Positions 11,603 through 24,458 of a DNA stretch of 64,000 bases are shown here, piece by piece; position 1 is the stretch's first letter; each line of letters begins with the position of its first letter. The translations under genes and the position numbers were made by a program. The notes under the pieces are model-generated. The model ran no database searches. It saw only the letters and a program-made list of their open reading frames with translations, and was not told the DNA's origin. This DNA comes from Diplocarpon mali (Eukaryota > Ascomycota > Leotiomycetes > Helotiales > Drepanopezizaceae). Location: the NCBI GenBank assembly GCA_024741835.1, contig JAENRP010000008.1, positions 236,362-300,361 on the forward strand, read 5' to 3'.

Positions 11603-14600
11603 TTGCGAAAGTGCGACTTATCGAAGCTAGATCTTAACTCTTTAATAAGAGGGAAGCAATTCCTAACCTCTTGTACTATTAGTATAAATGGACTTAGAGT
11701 ATTATTATTAGCTTTAGTAGATACTAGAGCCCTTGGTTACCTGTTTTTAAATCGTTCCCTTTTTATATATCTTTTAAGAGCAACTGGCTTTAAAATTCTT
11801 CCTCTTCTAGCCCTTATTCCTATCTATGGATTTTAGAATACTATTTACGCATAAGCTATACACTATATGCGCTTTCACTTAACAATTGATAGAAGGCGTA
11901 TTTACAATTGCCCTTAGGTTATTCTCGACTTAGGCTAGCGCGACGCTATTATTAGAGTCAAATGGATGCGCCGATTTCGATTGAAACTTGATCCGAAGGA
12001 AAACCGATTCGTATAGCCTTTGTATTACCCCTTATCTCCTTGATTCGCAAAGGAAATTCTTATCTGTCTTCTCCCTTCTAAAGGACTTTGGATCCAATCT
12101 AATTATTAAGCTAATATTAATCGCAAAGAATAGGAAATAGCTATAGATAAAGCTTAATAGATTAATAGAAGATAGTCTTATATTAATTTAGTAGTCTTAG
12201 CTAAGCGCGAGATCCCTATTGCTATCACTAGGCCTGCGCCCCTGCCTATAACTAAGCTAGATCTAGGAAAACAGTCTAATATAAATCGACTATGATCTAA
12301 CCCTATTTGCAAATGCCCTAAAGCTGCAGTTCCTATTTGCGAAATTAGTACTAATGCCTTTTATTATAATATAAAGTATAAGAAGATAGAGTTCTTTTAA
12401 ACTAGTATTTATAAAGTAGATAGGATTCTAAAGGAAAGATATAAGCTTAAGAATCCCGATATCGAAAAGCTGATTAACGATCGACTCTTAAAATAGTACT
12501 AATCTCTAAGACAAGCTTTCTTAAAAAGGGATGCGGATACCCTTCCTCCCTATTAGTACTATAATTATAAGATATAGCTAAAAGGGCCCTTGCCTAACGC
12601 TTATTCGCCCCTCTACTGTTAATCTACTAAGGAGCTTAAGGTTATAAAGGAGTACTTACTTGAGAATTTAGATAAAGGCTTTATTAAGATAAGTACTAGC
12701 CCCTTTGCTTTGCTAGTACTATTTGTAAAGAAGGCCGACAGTAGCCTTCGATTTTGCATAGACTACCGGAAGCTAAATGTACTAACTTGGAAAGACGCTT
12801 ACCCGATTCCGAGGATAGACAAGCTTTTAAGGCGAGTATCTAAAGCTAAGATTTTTACGAAACTAGATATTCGGGCCGCTTTCAATCGGATACGAATGGA
12901 CCTTGAATCAGAGGAATATACCACCTTTCGAATAAGGTACAGATCCTATAAATGCAAGGTTCTCCTATTCGGCCTCTGTAATAGACCTAGTACTTACTAG
13001 CGGTATATAAATGACGTTCTTTTAGATTACTTAAATGATTTTTACATAGCATATTTAGACGATATTTTGATTTACTTAGAGAACGTTAAAGAGCACTAGG
13101 GTTATATCGAAAAGGTGTTAAAACGACTCTTAAAGGCTGGCCTTTAAGTAGATATTAAGAAGTGCGAGTTCTATATTACTCAAACTCGATATCTTAAATA
13201 TGTTCTAATAATAACTAGGATTGAACTAGACCTTGAAAAGGTCGAACTATTACGCAATTAAAGGTATTTGAAAACTATTACTAGAGTAAAGTCCTACTTA
13301 GGATTTTGCGGGTTCTATTAACAATTTATTTGCAACTTTAGGCTAATCGCTAAACCCCTCTTAGTTCTGACCCGACCGACGGTACCTTAGAATTAAATAG
13401 AAGAGTGCCGAATCGCTTTTAAAGAGCTTTATAAGCAGCTACTCTCGATTTAGCAAATTTACCATTTTGACCTTGACTTGCCTATAAAGCTGGAAACTAA
13501 TGCTTCTAATAGTATTGTCGCTAGAGTACTTTCTTAATAATACTCTAATAAGCAATAGTACCTAATTGGCTTCTATTTGTATATACTCTTTAGTTATAAA
13601 CCTAATTGGGAAATATATAATAAGGAACTCTTTGCTATTATTGAATCTTGCTATAAATGGAGACCTGAGCTTATATCACTTAAGGAGCGAGTTGATATTT
13701 ACTTAGATTACCGCTCCCTTAAGTACTTTATGACTACTAAGGTTCTGACCGCGAAATAGTGCCGATAGATAGAATTCCTATCCAACTTCAATTTTCGAAT
13801 TGTATATACTCCTGGCAAAGACAACTAGAAGGCTGATATTCTTAGCTGCTAAGAGTAAGATATGCCGGTTTATAAGCAAGCGAAGCTAGATAGCCGATCT
13901 TAGGTTCTGATTTCCCTAGCCTAGTTGGACCCTTAAATCAATACCGAACTAGCTAACAAATTTCTCGCTAAATCTATTAAAGGCACCCTTGCCCTAATGT
14001 TAACTGATGATCCCGATTTAATCCTAAATCGACCTAAGGATTCCTTTGATTTGATTAAAAAGCTTTATTAAGATAATTGCGAATCCTTTTAAGAGATTCG
14101 CACTAACCTCTTTAAGAACTACTTCTTAAAAGATAGATTGCTTTACTTTAAGGAGCGTCTTTGCATATGCTATAATACTCCCTTATGCACTTATCTAATT
14201 TAGGAAGCTTATAACCAACCTTTAAGCGCGTACCCTAGTGGCTTAAAGACCTACTAGCTACTTGCTCCTAAGTACTATTGGGTTAGGATAGGTTCGGACT
14301 GTAAAAGATTTATTGCAAATTGTAAACCTTATCAATTCTCACATTCGAAGACTATTAAATAATAAGGCTTCTTACAGCCTCTTCCTATTCCTAATTACCT
14401 TATGCAGCACTTATGTATAGATTTTAAGGATTTCCCTCCTAATAAGCACAGTTTTAATCGAATCCTGGTTTTTATAAACCAACTTAGTAAGAGCGCTATT
14501 ACGATTCCTTATTAAAAAGATATCGACGCTTAAGGAACTGCCCAATTATTCGTTTAGTAGATATATCGATTCGGCCATACTCTAGAGACAATTACCTTAG

Positions 14601-15600
14601 ACTAAGGCCCTTAATTCGTCTCCTTATTTTAGAAAGAGTTCTACTATATTATTAGTATTAAAATTAAACTCTCTATAGTATACTATAAAGAGACTAACGG
14701 CTAAACAGAGATTATGAATAAGTATATTAATTTAAGGCTAAGGCCTTTTATTAATTACTATTAAGATAATTGGAGTGAACTAATTCTATTAATAGATTGT
14801 GCGCAATCGACTCTACCTTATACTTTAATCGATATAACCTTATATTAGCTTAGGTATAGAATTGCGCCTTAGATAAGTTGGGACTAGATCTCTTCGAAAA
14901 CGTCTAGCTTATAAGAGAAATTGAACTAGGCAGAAGCTAAGCTAGTAGCAAAGAGGATGCATACAGCTTAGGAAGTAGCAAAAGGCAATATAGAATGCGC
15001 TTAAGAGAAAATGCGTAAGTTTATAAATCAATACTAAAGGGAGATTGATTGGAAACCTAAAGATATAGTCTACCTTTTAATAAAAAATCTTAAAAACTAC
15101 TACCTTAGTAGGAAACTGGCTAATTAATAGGATAGTCCTTTTAAGGTTCTTAAGAAGGTAGGCAATTTATATTAGATTAAGCTACTTATAGGTTTTATAA
15201 TATATAATATCTTTACGCTAAAGCTACTATTTAAAGATCCGCAGAACCCTTTGCTAGGTTAGGAATAACCCTGGCCTATTATAAAAAAGATTGCTAGGTA
15301 AGAAGAGTATAAAGTGTTTAAGATACTAAGTATACGCCTATCTTAAGGAAAGCTAGAGTACTAGGTCAAATGGACTAGTTATAACCCCGATTCGAGTTGG
15401 TATTGCGCTTTAAATTTTGCAGGATTCTTATATAAGATTCGCGACTTTTATCAAATCAATCCTACGAAGCTAGGACTACCTTAGAACCTATAAGCTTGGC
15501 TAAAGGCTTAAGAAAGTGGTATAAATAATTATAGTCACTTAGAAGATAATAAGCCAGATGTAAAATAGGTTAATAAACAAATCTAAAAATATAAATAAAA
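11603..15600 (+). pseudogene. Element A1 pol: protease, RT, RNase H, integrase, chromodomain (RIP-inactivated)
   Basis: An aspartic protease has VDT-x-A-L-G-Y at about 11708-11735. Reverse transcriptase spans about 12600-13260, with [14 protein letters not shown] and the Y-L-D-D active site near 13060. RNase H (about 13480-13860) has the N/DKELFAI motif. Integrase has its zinc region near 14180-14340 and a D-D-E core at about 14420 (IDF), 14605 (LDQGPQF) and 14695 (ETNGQTE). A chromodomain (about 15350-15470) has LEYQVKW-x-SYNPD-x-SWY. This domain order defines chromoviruses, whose chromodomain steers insertion into heterochromatin. The pol frame ends in a poly-A (Lys) tract at 15597-15610. 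Confidence 0.88.
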
Positions 15601-15666
15601 AAAAAAAAAAGGAGAAAAATAATAAAAATAGAAAAATAATAATACTAGGCTAACTGCCCTCTCCTT

Positions 15667-16660
15667 TTATAACTCCTTTAACCCCTCCTCCTCTACGCTT
15701 AGGGAGATAAGCTCTAACTCTATTCTAGAGCTAGAGCTTGCCTCTTAAATACGCCCTCGCCTGGAACGACCTTAACCTCCTCCTCTTACTACCGCTGGCG
15801 CCGCCCTACTAGCCGCTGCGCTTGACGCTACCCTCGCTACTATAAGCCTCCCTCCCCTTATAAGAGACTCTGCCGCTATAGCAGTCCGCTTTGCTAACGT
15901 AGCAATAGACCTTAAGAGGCTTAGTATAGTTCGGCTGGATTGCTCTAACCTCGCTAGCCAGGACTTAATAAGGTCGCCGCGCTCCTATTAGAAAGTTAGC
16001 GGTCGATTCGATACTAATTCGGGTTTAACTTATAGCAACCGTCGCCTAGATCCCCTCTAGCTAGCTTACTATAGCCTTAGCTATAGAGCGGAGCTCCGCA
16101 AGGCTAGCACGCTCTAGTTAGGAGCGGCTAGTCAGAGCCTCTGCGCTAGCTACTAGCAGAAGGTTAACGAGAATCCAAGCGTGCTAGACCGCCTTTTAAT
16201 AGAGCATCTTACGGTTCCTTACCAAAACCGCACGCGCGTCCTTATTATTACTGTTATTATCTCCCTCTTACTACTAAGGAGCCTCCCCCTGCTACTCCTT
16301 AAGAGCCGCGGACAGCGCTGCGAACTCCTTACTAATATAAGAGGGAAGCTATAAATAAGTATTAGTGCGACTAAGTCTCTAAACTCAATTTAGGATACTT
16401 ATAAGGATGCACTCTGCCTTCTGCTCCTAGCACTAATAGCACTTCTTACTACGCTCTAATTCAAACTCGCACTTATATATAATATCGCGCATAAGGCACC
16501 GCATATACTAGCAATAATAAACGCAATAGGCCACTGCAAAGGCGCCTAATAGCAAAGGAATTGGCACTACGCGTATTAGACGCGATTCGACCTTGGACTA
16601 GGGCAAACTTACTTATAGTAGTTAGTAGTGGTAGTAGTAATTGTTTCTATTACTATACAT
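15667..16660 (-). pseudogene. Antisense cysteine-rich gene of element A1, two exons (RIP-inactivated)
   Basis: It runs opposite to gag-pol. Exon 1 is 16660-16070 (197 codons) and exon 2 is 15984-15667 (105 codons plus TAA), for about 302 residues. The 85-nt intron (16069-15985) has donor GTAAGC, branch CTAAC and acceptor TAG, and it accounts for the frame change between the two coding parts. A C-x-C-x-C-x-C cluster (residues 46-52; some Cys are mutated here but present in A2) precedes C64, C74, C77 and C84 (C-x9-C-x2-C-x6-C), as in a small zinc-binding domain. Beyond it lie an Ala/Leu helix (about 110-124), a Gln/Asn/Asp-rich linker, and in exon 2 a predicted helical and Ser/Arg-rich part. 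In-frame stops are the Gln/Trp-to-stop type, plus at least one TGA from CGA. The function is unknown. A sense-strand frame here is the alternative, judged less likely. Confidence 0.65.
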
Positions 16661-16880
16661 TAGCCCTATGCTATAGTAGTAGGAGTAAGGGACCTATGCG
16701 ATTATATGCAGTTATTATACTAAGGAAGGAAGATCCTACAAGGGGAAAAACAAATTTAAGTATATAATGCGACTTGCGCTAAACCAAATATAGAACAGTA
16801 CCATTTGTATAATAATGCGCTAAGTACGTTACTATATAAAAATCATTACAACCTACCAACGCTTGTAGGCAAGCGTTCTC

Positions 16881-16895
16881 AAAGGGGGAGGGTAG
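16881..16895 (+). other. Polypurine tract of A1
   Basis: AAAGGGGGAGGGTAG ends immediately before the LTR at 16896. It is the plus-strand primer site used in reverse transcription of LTR retroelements. The equivalent tract lies at 24132-24146 in A2. Confidence 0.85.
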
Positions 16896-17202
16896 TATAA
16901 TAGCTATACCTCCACTTAGTGCAATTACCTAGGAGTATAGCATACTAAGGTTTTGCAATCTCGATTCGATATAGGGTTTTCTTAAATCGACCTTAAAGGT
17001 GCAAAAGGATATTCTTACATAATATTACATAAGCGGGCAATAGAGCTCCTAGCTGCTATGTATATAAGGAAGAAGGGCTCTTCCCTAAGGAGGGTTCTTT
17101 AACTTCTTCGTTTCCTTCGTATTAGACCTATAGAATACGCCTTTTGCACCACTTCTTACTCCTATACTTGATCTTATACTTTGGCAGTTCTATGTCATTA
17201 TA
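16896..17202 (+). repeat. Central LTR shared by A1 and A2
   Basis: 307 bp. It serves as both 3' LTR of A1 and 5' LTR of A2; both termini are mutated (TATAAT and ATTATA). No target duplication flanks it. Confidence 0.92.
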
Positions 17203-17510
17203 TTAAATAAAGAAGTTCTTCTCCGCTAGGGACGGCTTTTAATAATATCCTACCCTTTCGGAAAATCGATTCGCGGTTGTTTCGACTTTCGATAGAGTTA
17301 GGATCCTAGAGATCTCTTAGACAAACTAGGAGCTTGAATATAGCTTATTAACTAGTATAATCGAGGAACGCTTTTATTAGCCGGATTTTCTTAACTACTC
17401 CTTTTGTAGAAGCGCTATAGGCAGAAGTTAGAAGAGTATTATGCTACTGGAACCCTTTTTCTGCAGAACCCCTTTTTGACTGAATTACTATTGAAATTAA
17501 AATTGGTAAA

Positions 17511-18853
17511 ATGAATTCCCTACTAGTTGGAAGTTAGCAGATATAGAATATACTTAGTTCGTTTAAGGAACTAGCTTCTATAGGAAGTACCCCTACCTTA
17601 GCCCCTAGGGCCGGACCTTCTTCTGCTACTAAGGGCAAGAGACTATAACGCTATAGCTAAGCCAACTGAGATAAACGAGACTTTTCGAACCCGAACGTCT
17701 TATAAGGAATAGTCTTAGGTTTAAAGGAATCCTTATAATACTAAGATCAATCTAATTAATAATTGCAAAGCGAGATTAGTAGGATTGCTTAGGCTATCTT
17801 TAGCCTAAAGACCCTAGCTTATCAAAGCTAAGAAACGGCTTAGCGCGTATATTAGACTACTAAGCGAAAATCCACCTACCCTTAATAAAGCGAGACTTAG
17901 CCTCCTTCGGAAGTCGATATGGATATAAAATGGCCAAAAATTCAGCTGATCGAAAAGATCACCCCCTTTAATAATAGAACCTCTCTAATGTATAAGCAGT
18001 AGTTAGCTTTAGTCTAAGACCGATTGTAAGTCAACGCCGACCTATACCTAAATGAGCGAGCTCGCTAAGCCCTTATTTGGGGATCTACTATAGGATAAGC
18101 CTGAATATACCTCGAACCTTAGTACCTCTTAGAGACTAACCCCTTTCGAAACTGTTAAGAAATAGTAGAACTGCTAAGCAGTTACTTTTTAATTAGCTAA
18201 GAGGTAGACTTATTCTAATCTACTTTCTACTACCTTTATATAAGGGAAGCCGGTCATTTTAAAGAAACTTTTCCTTAATTTCAGGCCTAATTCTAATCTG
18301 CTGCGATTTAAGGAGAGGTCTTAAGATCTAAGTAGTTCTTCTTTATATAAAATAAGATTACCCCTTAGCTTAGATCTACCTGCGCTCTAGCTAAGGCCTC
18401 TTAAGGGAAGGACTATACTATTATAATTAACTAATTAAACGCCCTCGATGCCGAACGCCGAAGTAACCAACTTCTTAACCCTTCGACTAGAAGCAAAGCA
18501 ACCCTAGTATTATACTAGAAGATATCCGGTTCGCTCCTTAATAAGACCGCTTGCAGTCTAAGCACCAGAAGTACTACCTAAGCTTCTAGAATACTAGCCC
18601 TAAAGCCGATTACCCCTTTTCGCTAAGATACGCTAGCTAAGGCTAGTTCTCCTACTTTGCCCTTTAAGCAAGCCACTTGCTGGACCTATGGCAAAACTGG
18701 TCACTATAAGATTGAGTGCCCTTCTATAGGCAAGATTAATGCCTTAGAAGATACAAAGGAAGCTAATCTGACTTTAGACTTAATTAAGAATAGGATCGAA
18801 ATAGAGGAAGATTAGAAAAACGAAAAGGCTTAGGAAAAGACTCCTACTTAGGC
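17511..18853 (+). pseudogene. Element A2 gag (RIP-inactivated)
   Basis: Exactly 7251 bp downstream of the A1 gag. ATG at 17511 is kept, and the CCHC knuckle at 18678-18719 reads C-W-T-Y with His and the final Cys kept. The substitutions differ from A1, and most are transitions at CpA/TpG. Confidence 0.75.
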
Positions 18854-21800
18854 CTACGAAAGTGCGACTTATTAAAGCTAGATCTTAACTCTTTAATAGG
18901 AAGGAAGCAATTCCTAACCTCTTATACTATTAGTATAAATGGACTTAGAGTATTATTATTAGCTTTAGTAGATACTAGAGCCCTTAATTACCTATTTTTA
19001 AATTGTTCCCTTTCTATATATCTTTTAAAAGCAATTAGCTTTAAAATTCTTTCTCTTCCAGCCTTTATTCCTATCTATAGATTTTAGAATACTATTCGCA
19101 CGCAAGCTATATACTATATACGCTTTCACTTAATAATTGATAGAAGGCGTATTTATAACTGCCCTTGGGTTATTCTCGACCTAGGCTAGCGTAATACTAT
19201 TATTAGAGTCAAATGGATACGCCGATTTCAATTGAAACTTGATCCGAAGGAAAACCAATTTGTATGACCTTTATATTACCCCCTATCTCCTTGATTCGCA
19301 AAGGAAATTCTCATCCGTCTTCCCCCTTTTAAAGGACTTCGGATCCGATCTAATCATTAAGCCGACGTCAATTATAAAGAATAGGAAATAGCTATAGACG
19401 AAGCTTAATAGATTAATAGAAGATAGTCTTATATTAATTTAATAGTCTTAGCTAGGCGCAAGATCCTTATTACTATCACTAGGCCTGCGCCCCTGCTTAT
19501 AATTAAGCTAGATCTAGGAAAATAGTCTAATACAAATCGATTATAATCTAACCCTATTTGCAAATGCCCTAAAGCTGCAGTTCCTATTTGCGAAATTAGT
19601 GCTAATGCCTTTTATTATAATATAAAGCGTAAGGAGATAGAGTTCTTTTAAACTAGTATTTATAAAGTGGATAGGATTTTAAAGGAAAGATATAAGCTTA
19701 AGAATCCTGATATCGAAAAGCTGATTAATAATCGACTTTTAAAATAGTACCGATCTCTAAGATAAGCTTTCTTAAAAAGGGATGCGGATACCTTCCTTTC
19801 CTATCGGTACTACAATTATAAGATATAGCTAGAAGGGCCCCTGCCTAATGCCTATTCGCCCTTCTACCGTTAATCTACTAAGGAGCTTAAGGTTATAAAG
19901 GAGTACTTACTTAAGAATTTAAATAAAGGCTTTATTAAGACAAGTACTAGCCCCTTTGCTTCGCTAGTGCTATTTGTAAAGAAGGCCGACGGTAGCCTCC
20001 GATTTTGCATAGACTATCGAAAGCTAAACGTACTAACTTAGAAAGACGCTTACCCGATTCCGAGGATAGATGAGCTTTTAGGGCAAGTATCCAAAGCTAA
20101 GATTTTTATGAAACTAGATATTCGGGCCGCTTTCAATCGGATACAAATAGACCCTGAATCAAAGGAATATACTACCTTTCGAATAAGGTATAGATCCTAT
20201 AAATGCAAGGTTCTCCTATTCGGCCTCTATAATAGACCTAGTACTTACTAGCGGTATATAAATAATATTCTTTTAGATTACTTAGATGATTTTTATATAG
20301 CGTATTTAAACGATATTTTAATTTACTTAAAGAATGTTAAAGAGCACTAGGGTTATATTAAAAAGGTGCTAAAACGACTCTTAGAGGCTAGCCTTTAAGT
20401 AGATATTAAAAAGTGCGAGTTCTATATTACTCGAACTCGATATCTTAGATATATTCTAATAATAACTAGGATCGAATTAGACCTTGAAAAGGTTAAACCG
20501 CTACGCAATTAGAGGTACTTGAAAACTATCACTAGAGTAAAGTCCTACCTAGGATTTTATAGGTTCTACCGATAATTTATTTGCAACTTTAGGCTAATTG
20601 CCAAACCCCTCTCAGTTCTAACCCAACTGACGGTGCCTTAGAATTAGATAGAAGAGTGCTAAATCGCTTTTAAAGAGCTTTATAAGTAGCTACTCTCGAT
20701 TTAGCGAATTTACCATTTTGACCTTAACTTGCTTATAAAGCTGGAAACTAATGCTTCTAACGGCATTGTCGCTAAAGTACTTTCTTAGTAATACTCTAAT
20801 AAGCAATAGTACTTAATTGGCTTCTATTTGCATATACTCTTTAGCTACGAACTTAATTGGGAAATATACAATAAGGAACTCTTTGCTATTATTAAATCCT
20901 GCTACAAATGGAGACCTAAGCTTATATCACTTAAGGAGCGAGTTGATATTTACTTAGATTACTGCTCCTTTGAGTACTTTATAACTACTAAGGTTCTAAT
21001 TGCGAAATAGTGCTAATAGATGGAATTCCTATCTGACTTCAATTTTCGAATTGTATATACTCCTAGCAAAGACAACCGGAAGGCCGATATTCTTAGCTGC
21101 TAAGAGTAGGATATGCCAGTTTATAAGCAAGCGAAGCTAGATAGCCGATCTTAGGTTCTGATTTCCCTAGTCCGATTGGACCCTTGAATTAATACCGAAC
21201 TAGCCGACAAATTTCTCGCCGAATCTGCTGAAGGCACCCTCGCCTTAATATCAACTGATAATCCCAATTCAACCCCGAATCGACCTAAGGATTCCTTTGA
21301 TTTGATTGAGAAGCTTTATTAAAATAATCGCAAATCCTTCCAAGAGATTCGCGCCGACCTCCCTAAGAACTACTCTTTAAAAGACGGATTGCTTTGCTTT
21401 AAAGAGCGTCTTTATATATACTGCAACACTCCCTTATATACTCATTTAATTTAAGAAGCTTATAACCAACCTTTAAGCGCGCACCTTAGTAGCTTAAAGA
21501 CCTATTAGCTACTCGCTCTTAAGTACTATTAGGTTGGGATAGGTTCGGACTGCAAAAGATTCATTGCAAATTATAGACCTTATCAATTCTTATATTCGAA
21601 GACCACTAAATAATAAGGCCTCTTATAGCCTCTTCCTATTCCTAATTACCCTATGCAGCACTTGTATATAGATTTTAAGGATTTCCCTCTTAATAAGCAC
21701 GGTTTTGATCAAATCCTAGTTTTTATAAACCGACTTAGTAAGAGCGCTATTACGATTCCTTATTAAAAAGATATCGACGCTCGAGGAACTGCCCGATTAT

Positions 21801-22851
21801 TCATTTAATAGATATATCGATTCGGCCACACTCTAGAGACAATTACCTTAGACTAAGGCCCCTAATTCGTCTCCTTATTTTAGAGAGAGTTCTACTATAT
21901 TATTAATATTAAGATTAAACTCTCTATAGCGTACTATAAGGAGACTGATAGCTAAATAGAGATTATAAATAAGTATATTGATTTAAGGCTAAGGCCTTTT
22001 ATTAATTACTATTAAGATAATTAGAGTGAACTGATTCCGTTAATAGATTATGCGCAATTGACTTTACCTTACGCTTCGATCAGTATGACCCTATATTAGC
22101 TTAGGTATAGAGTTGCGCCTTAGACAAGTTGGGACTAGATCTCTTTAAAAACGTCCAGCTTATAAGAGAAATTGAACTAGGCAGAAGCTAAGCTAATAGT
22201 AGAAAGGATGCATGCAGCTTAGGAAGTAGCGAAAGGCAATATAGAACGCGCCTAAGAGAAAATGCATAAGTCTACGAATTAATACTAAAGGGAGATTGAT
22301 TAGAAACCTAAAGATATAGTCTACCTCTTAATAAAAAATCTTAAGAATTACTGCCTTAGTAGGAAACTGGCTAATCAATAGGATAGTCCTTTTAAGGTTC
22401 TTAAGAAGGTAGGCAATTCATATTAGATCAAGCTGCCTATAGGTTCTATAATATATAATATCTTTACGCTAGAGCTATTATTTAAAGATCCGCAGAACCC
22501 TTTACTAGGTTAAGAATAACCCTAGCTTACTATAGAAAAGATTGCTAGGTAAGAAGAGTATAAAGTATTTAAGATACTAAGTGTACGCCTATCTTAAGGA
22601 AAGCTAGAGTACTAGGTCAAATAGACTAGTTATAACCCTAATTTAAATTAATATCGCGCTTTAAATTTTGCAAGATCCTTATATAAGATTCGCAACTTTT
22701 ATTAGACTAATCCTATAAAGCTAAGACCACCTTAGAACCTATAAGCTTAGCTAAAGGCTTAGGAAAGTGGTATAGATGATTATAGTCACTTAGAAGATAA
22801 TAGGCCGGACGCGAAACAGGTTAGTAAACAAATCTAAAAATATAAATAAAA
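18854..22851 (+). pseudogene. Element A2 pol (RIP-inactivated)
   Basis: Same domain order as A1 pol, offset by 7251: protease near 18960, RT about 19850-20510, RNase H about 20730-21110, integrase about 21430-22250, chromodomain about 22600-22720. In the RT active site one Asp has become Asn (YLND). It ends in the same A-rich tract at 22848-22861. Confidence 0.85.
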
Positions 22852-22917
22852 AAAAAAAAAAGGAGAAAAATAATAAAAATAGAAAAATAATAACGCCAGG
22901 CCAACTGCCCCCTCCCC

Positions 22918-23911
22918 TTATAACTCCTTTAACCCCTCCTCCTCTGCGCTTAAGGAGATAAGCTCCAACTCTGTTCTAGAGCTAGAGCTCGCCTCTTAAA
23001 CACGCCTCTGCTTAGAATAACCCTAACCTCCTCCTCTTACCGCCGCTAGCGCCGCCCTACTAGCCGCCGCGCCTGACGCTACCCTTACTACTATAAGCCC
23101 TCCTCCCTTTACAAGAGACTCTGCTACTATAGCGGTCCGCTCTGCTAATATAGTAATAGACCTTAGGAGGCCTAGTATAGTTCGGCTGGATTACTCTAAC
23201 CTCGCTAGCTAGGACTTAATAAAGTTGCTGCGCTCCTATTAGAAAGTCAGCGGTCGATTTGATACTAATTCAGGTTTAACTTATAGCAACCGTCGCCCAG
23301 ATCCCCTCTAGCTGGCTTGCTATAGCCTTAGCTATAGAGCGGAGCTCTATAAGGCTAGCACGCTCTAGTTAAGAGCGGCTAATTAGAGCCTCTGCGCTAG
23401 CTACTAGCAGGAGGTTAATAAGAATCCAAGCGCGCCAGACCGCCTTTTAATAGAGTATCTTACAGTTCCCCGCCGAAACTGTACACGCGTTTTTATCGTT
23501 GCTATTATTATCCCCCTCTTACTGCTAAAGAGCCTTCTCCTGCCACTCCTCAAAGGCCGCGGATAGCGCCGCGAACTCCTTACTAATATAGGAGGGAAGC
23601 TATAAACAAGTATTAGTGCAACTAAGTCTTTAGACTCGATTCAGGATACTTATAGGGATGCACTCCGCCTTCTACTCCTGGCACTAGTAGCACTTCTTAC
23701 TACGCTCCGATTCAAACTCGCACTTATGCGTAATATCATATATAAAGCGCTATACGCATTAGCAATAACAAACGCAGTAGGCTACTGCAAGGGCGCCTAA
23801 TAGCAAGGGAATTGGCACTATGCATATTAGACGCGATTCGACCCTAGACTAGGGCAAACTTACTTATAGTAGTTAGTAGTAGTAGTAGTAATTGTTTCTA
23901 TTACTATATAT
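22918..23911 (-). pseudogene. Antisense cysteine-rich gene of element A2 (RIP-inactivated)
   Basis: Second copy of the antisense gene: exon 1 is 23911-23321, intron 23320-23236, exon 2 23235-22918. Lengths are identical to A1. The start ATG has become ATA. This copy keeps all four cysteines of the C-x-C-x-C-x-C cluster and the C-x9-C-x2-C-x6-C set at 23722-23660. The final TAA is conserved in position, as are the CTAAC branch and the TAG acceptor. Confidence 0.62.
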
Positions 23912-24146
23912 TAGCCCTGCGCTATAGTAGTAGGAGTAGGGGACCTATGCGATTATATGCGGTTATTATACTAAGGAAGGAAGATCCTATAAGAGGAAAA
24001 ACAAATTTAAGTGCATAATGCGACTTACGCTAAACTAAATATAGAACGGTACCGTTCGCATAATAATACGCTAAGTACGTCACTATATAAAAATCATTAT
24101 AACCTATTAACGCTTATAGGCAAGCGTTCTTAAAGGGGGGAGGTAG

Positions 24147-24453
24147 TATAACAGCTGCACCTCCACTTAGTGCAATTACCTGGGAGTATAGCATACTAAG
24201 GTTTTACAATCTCGATTCGATATAGGGTTTTCTTGAATCGACCCTGAAGGTGCAAAAGGATATTCTTATATAATATCATATAAGCAGGCAATAGAGCTCT
24301 TAGCTGCTATATATATAAGGAAGAAGGGCTCTCCCCTAAGGAGGGTTCTCTAACTTCTTCGTTTCCTTCGTATTAGACCTATAGAATACGCCTTTTGCAC
24401 CACTTCTTGCTCCCATACTTGATCTCGCACTTCGGCGGTTCTGTATCATTACA
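24147..24453 (+). repeat. A2 3' LTR
   Basis: 307 bp, ending in an intact ATTACA followed directly by the target duplication CTTAG at 24454-24458. Confidence 0.92.
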
Positions 24454-24458
24454 CTTAG

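Larger units (their letters stand above)
9645..24453 (+). mobile_element. Elements A1 and A2: tandem dimer of a Ty3/gypsy chromovirus sharing a central LTR
   Basis: Three 307-bp LTRs (9645-9951, 16896-17202, 24147-24453) in one orientation enclose two internal regions. Starts are exactly 7251 bp apart both times. The whole dimer has a single target duplication, CTTAG, at 9640-9644 and 24454-24458, inside C1's integrase gene. Each unit (7558 bp with both LTRs) has gag, then pol in the order protease, reverse transcriptase, RNase H, integrase and chromodomain, then an antisense gene, a polypurine tract and the LTR. Both units are heavily RIPed, with many transitions but no net length change. 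Confidence 0.93.

Noticed and set aside
15597..15610. Poly-A run as the tail of a non-LTR (LINE/SINE) insertion
   Set aside because: It occurs at the same place in all A copies, inside a complete LTR element and in the Lys-rich end of pol, with no target duplication around it.
16561..16767. Sense-strand open frame downstream of A1 pol (and its A3 counterpart 36096-36305, minus), plus a longer hydrophobic sense frame at about 15690-16550, at first taken for an env-like gene
   Set aside because: The opposite strand gives a better explanation: a conserved start, stop, intron signals, cysteine clusters and equal exon lengths in three copies. The Leu/Ile-rich sense peptide is what the complement of Glu/Lys/Gln-rich coding would give. 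Not fully excluded.
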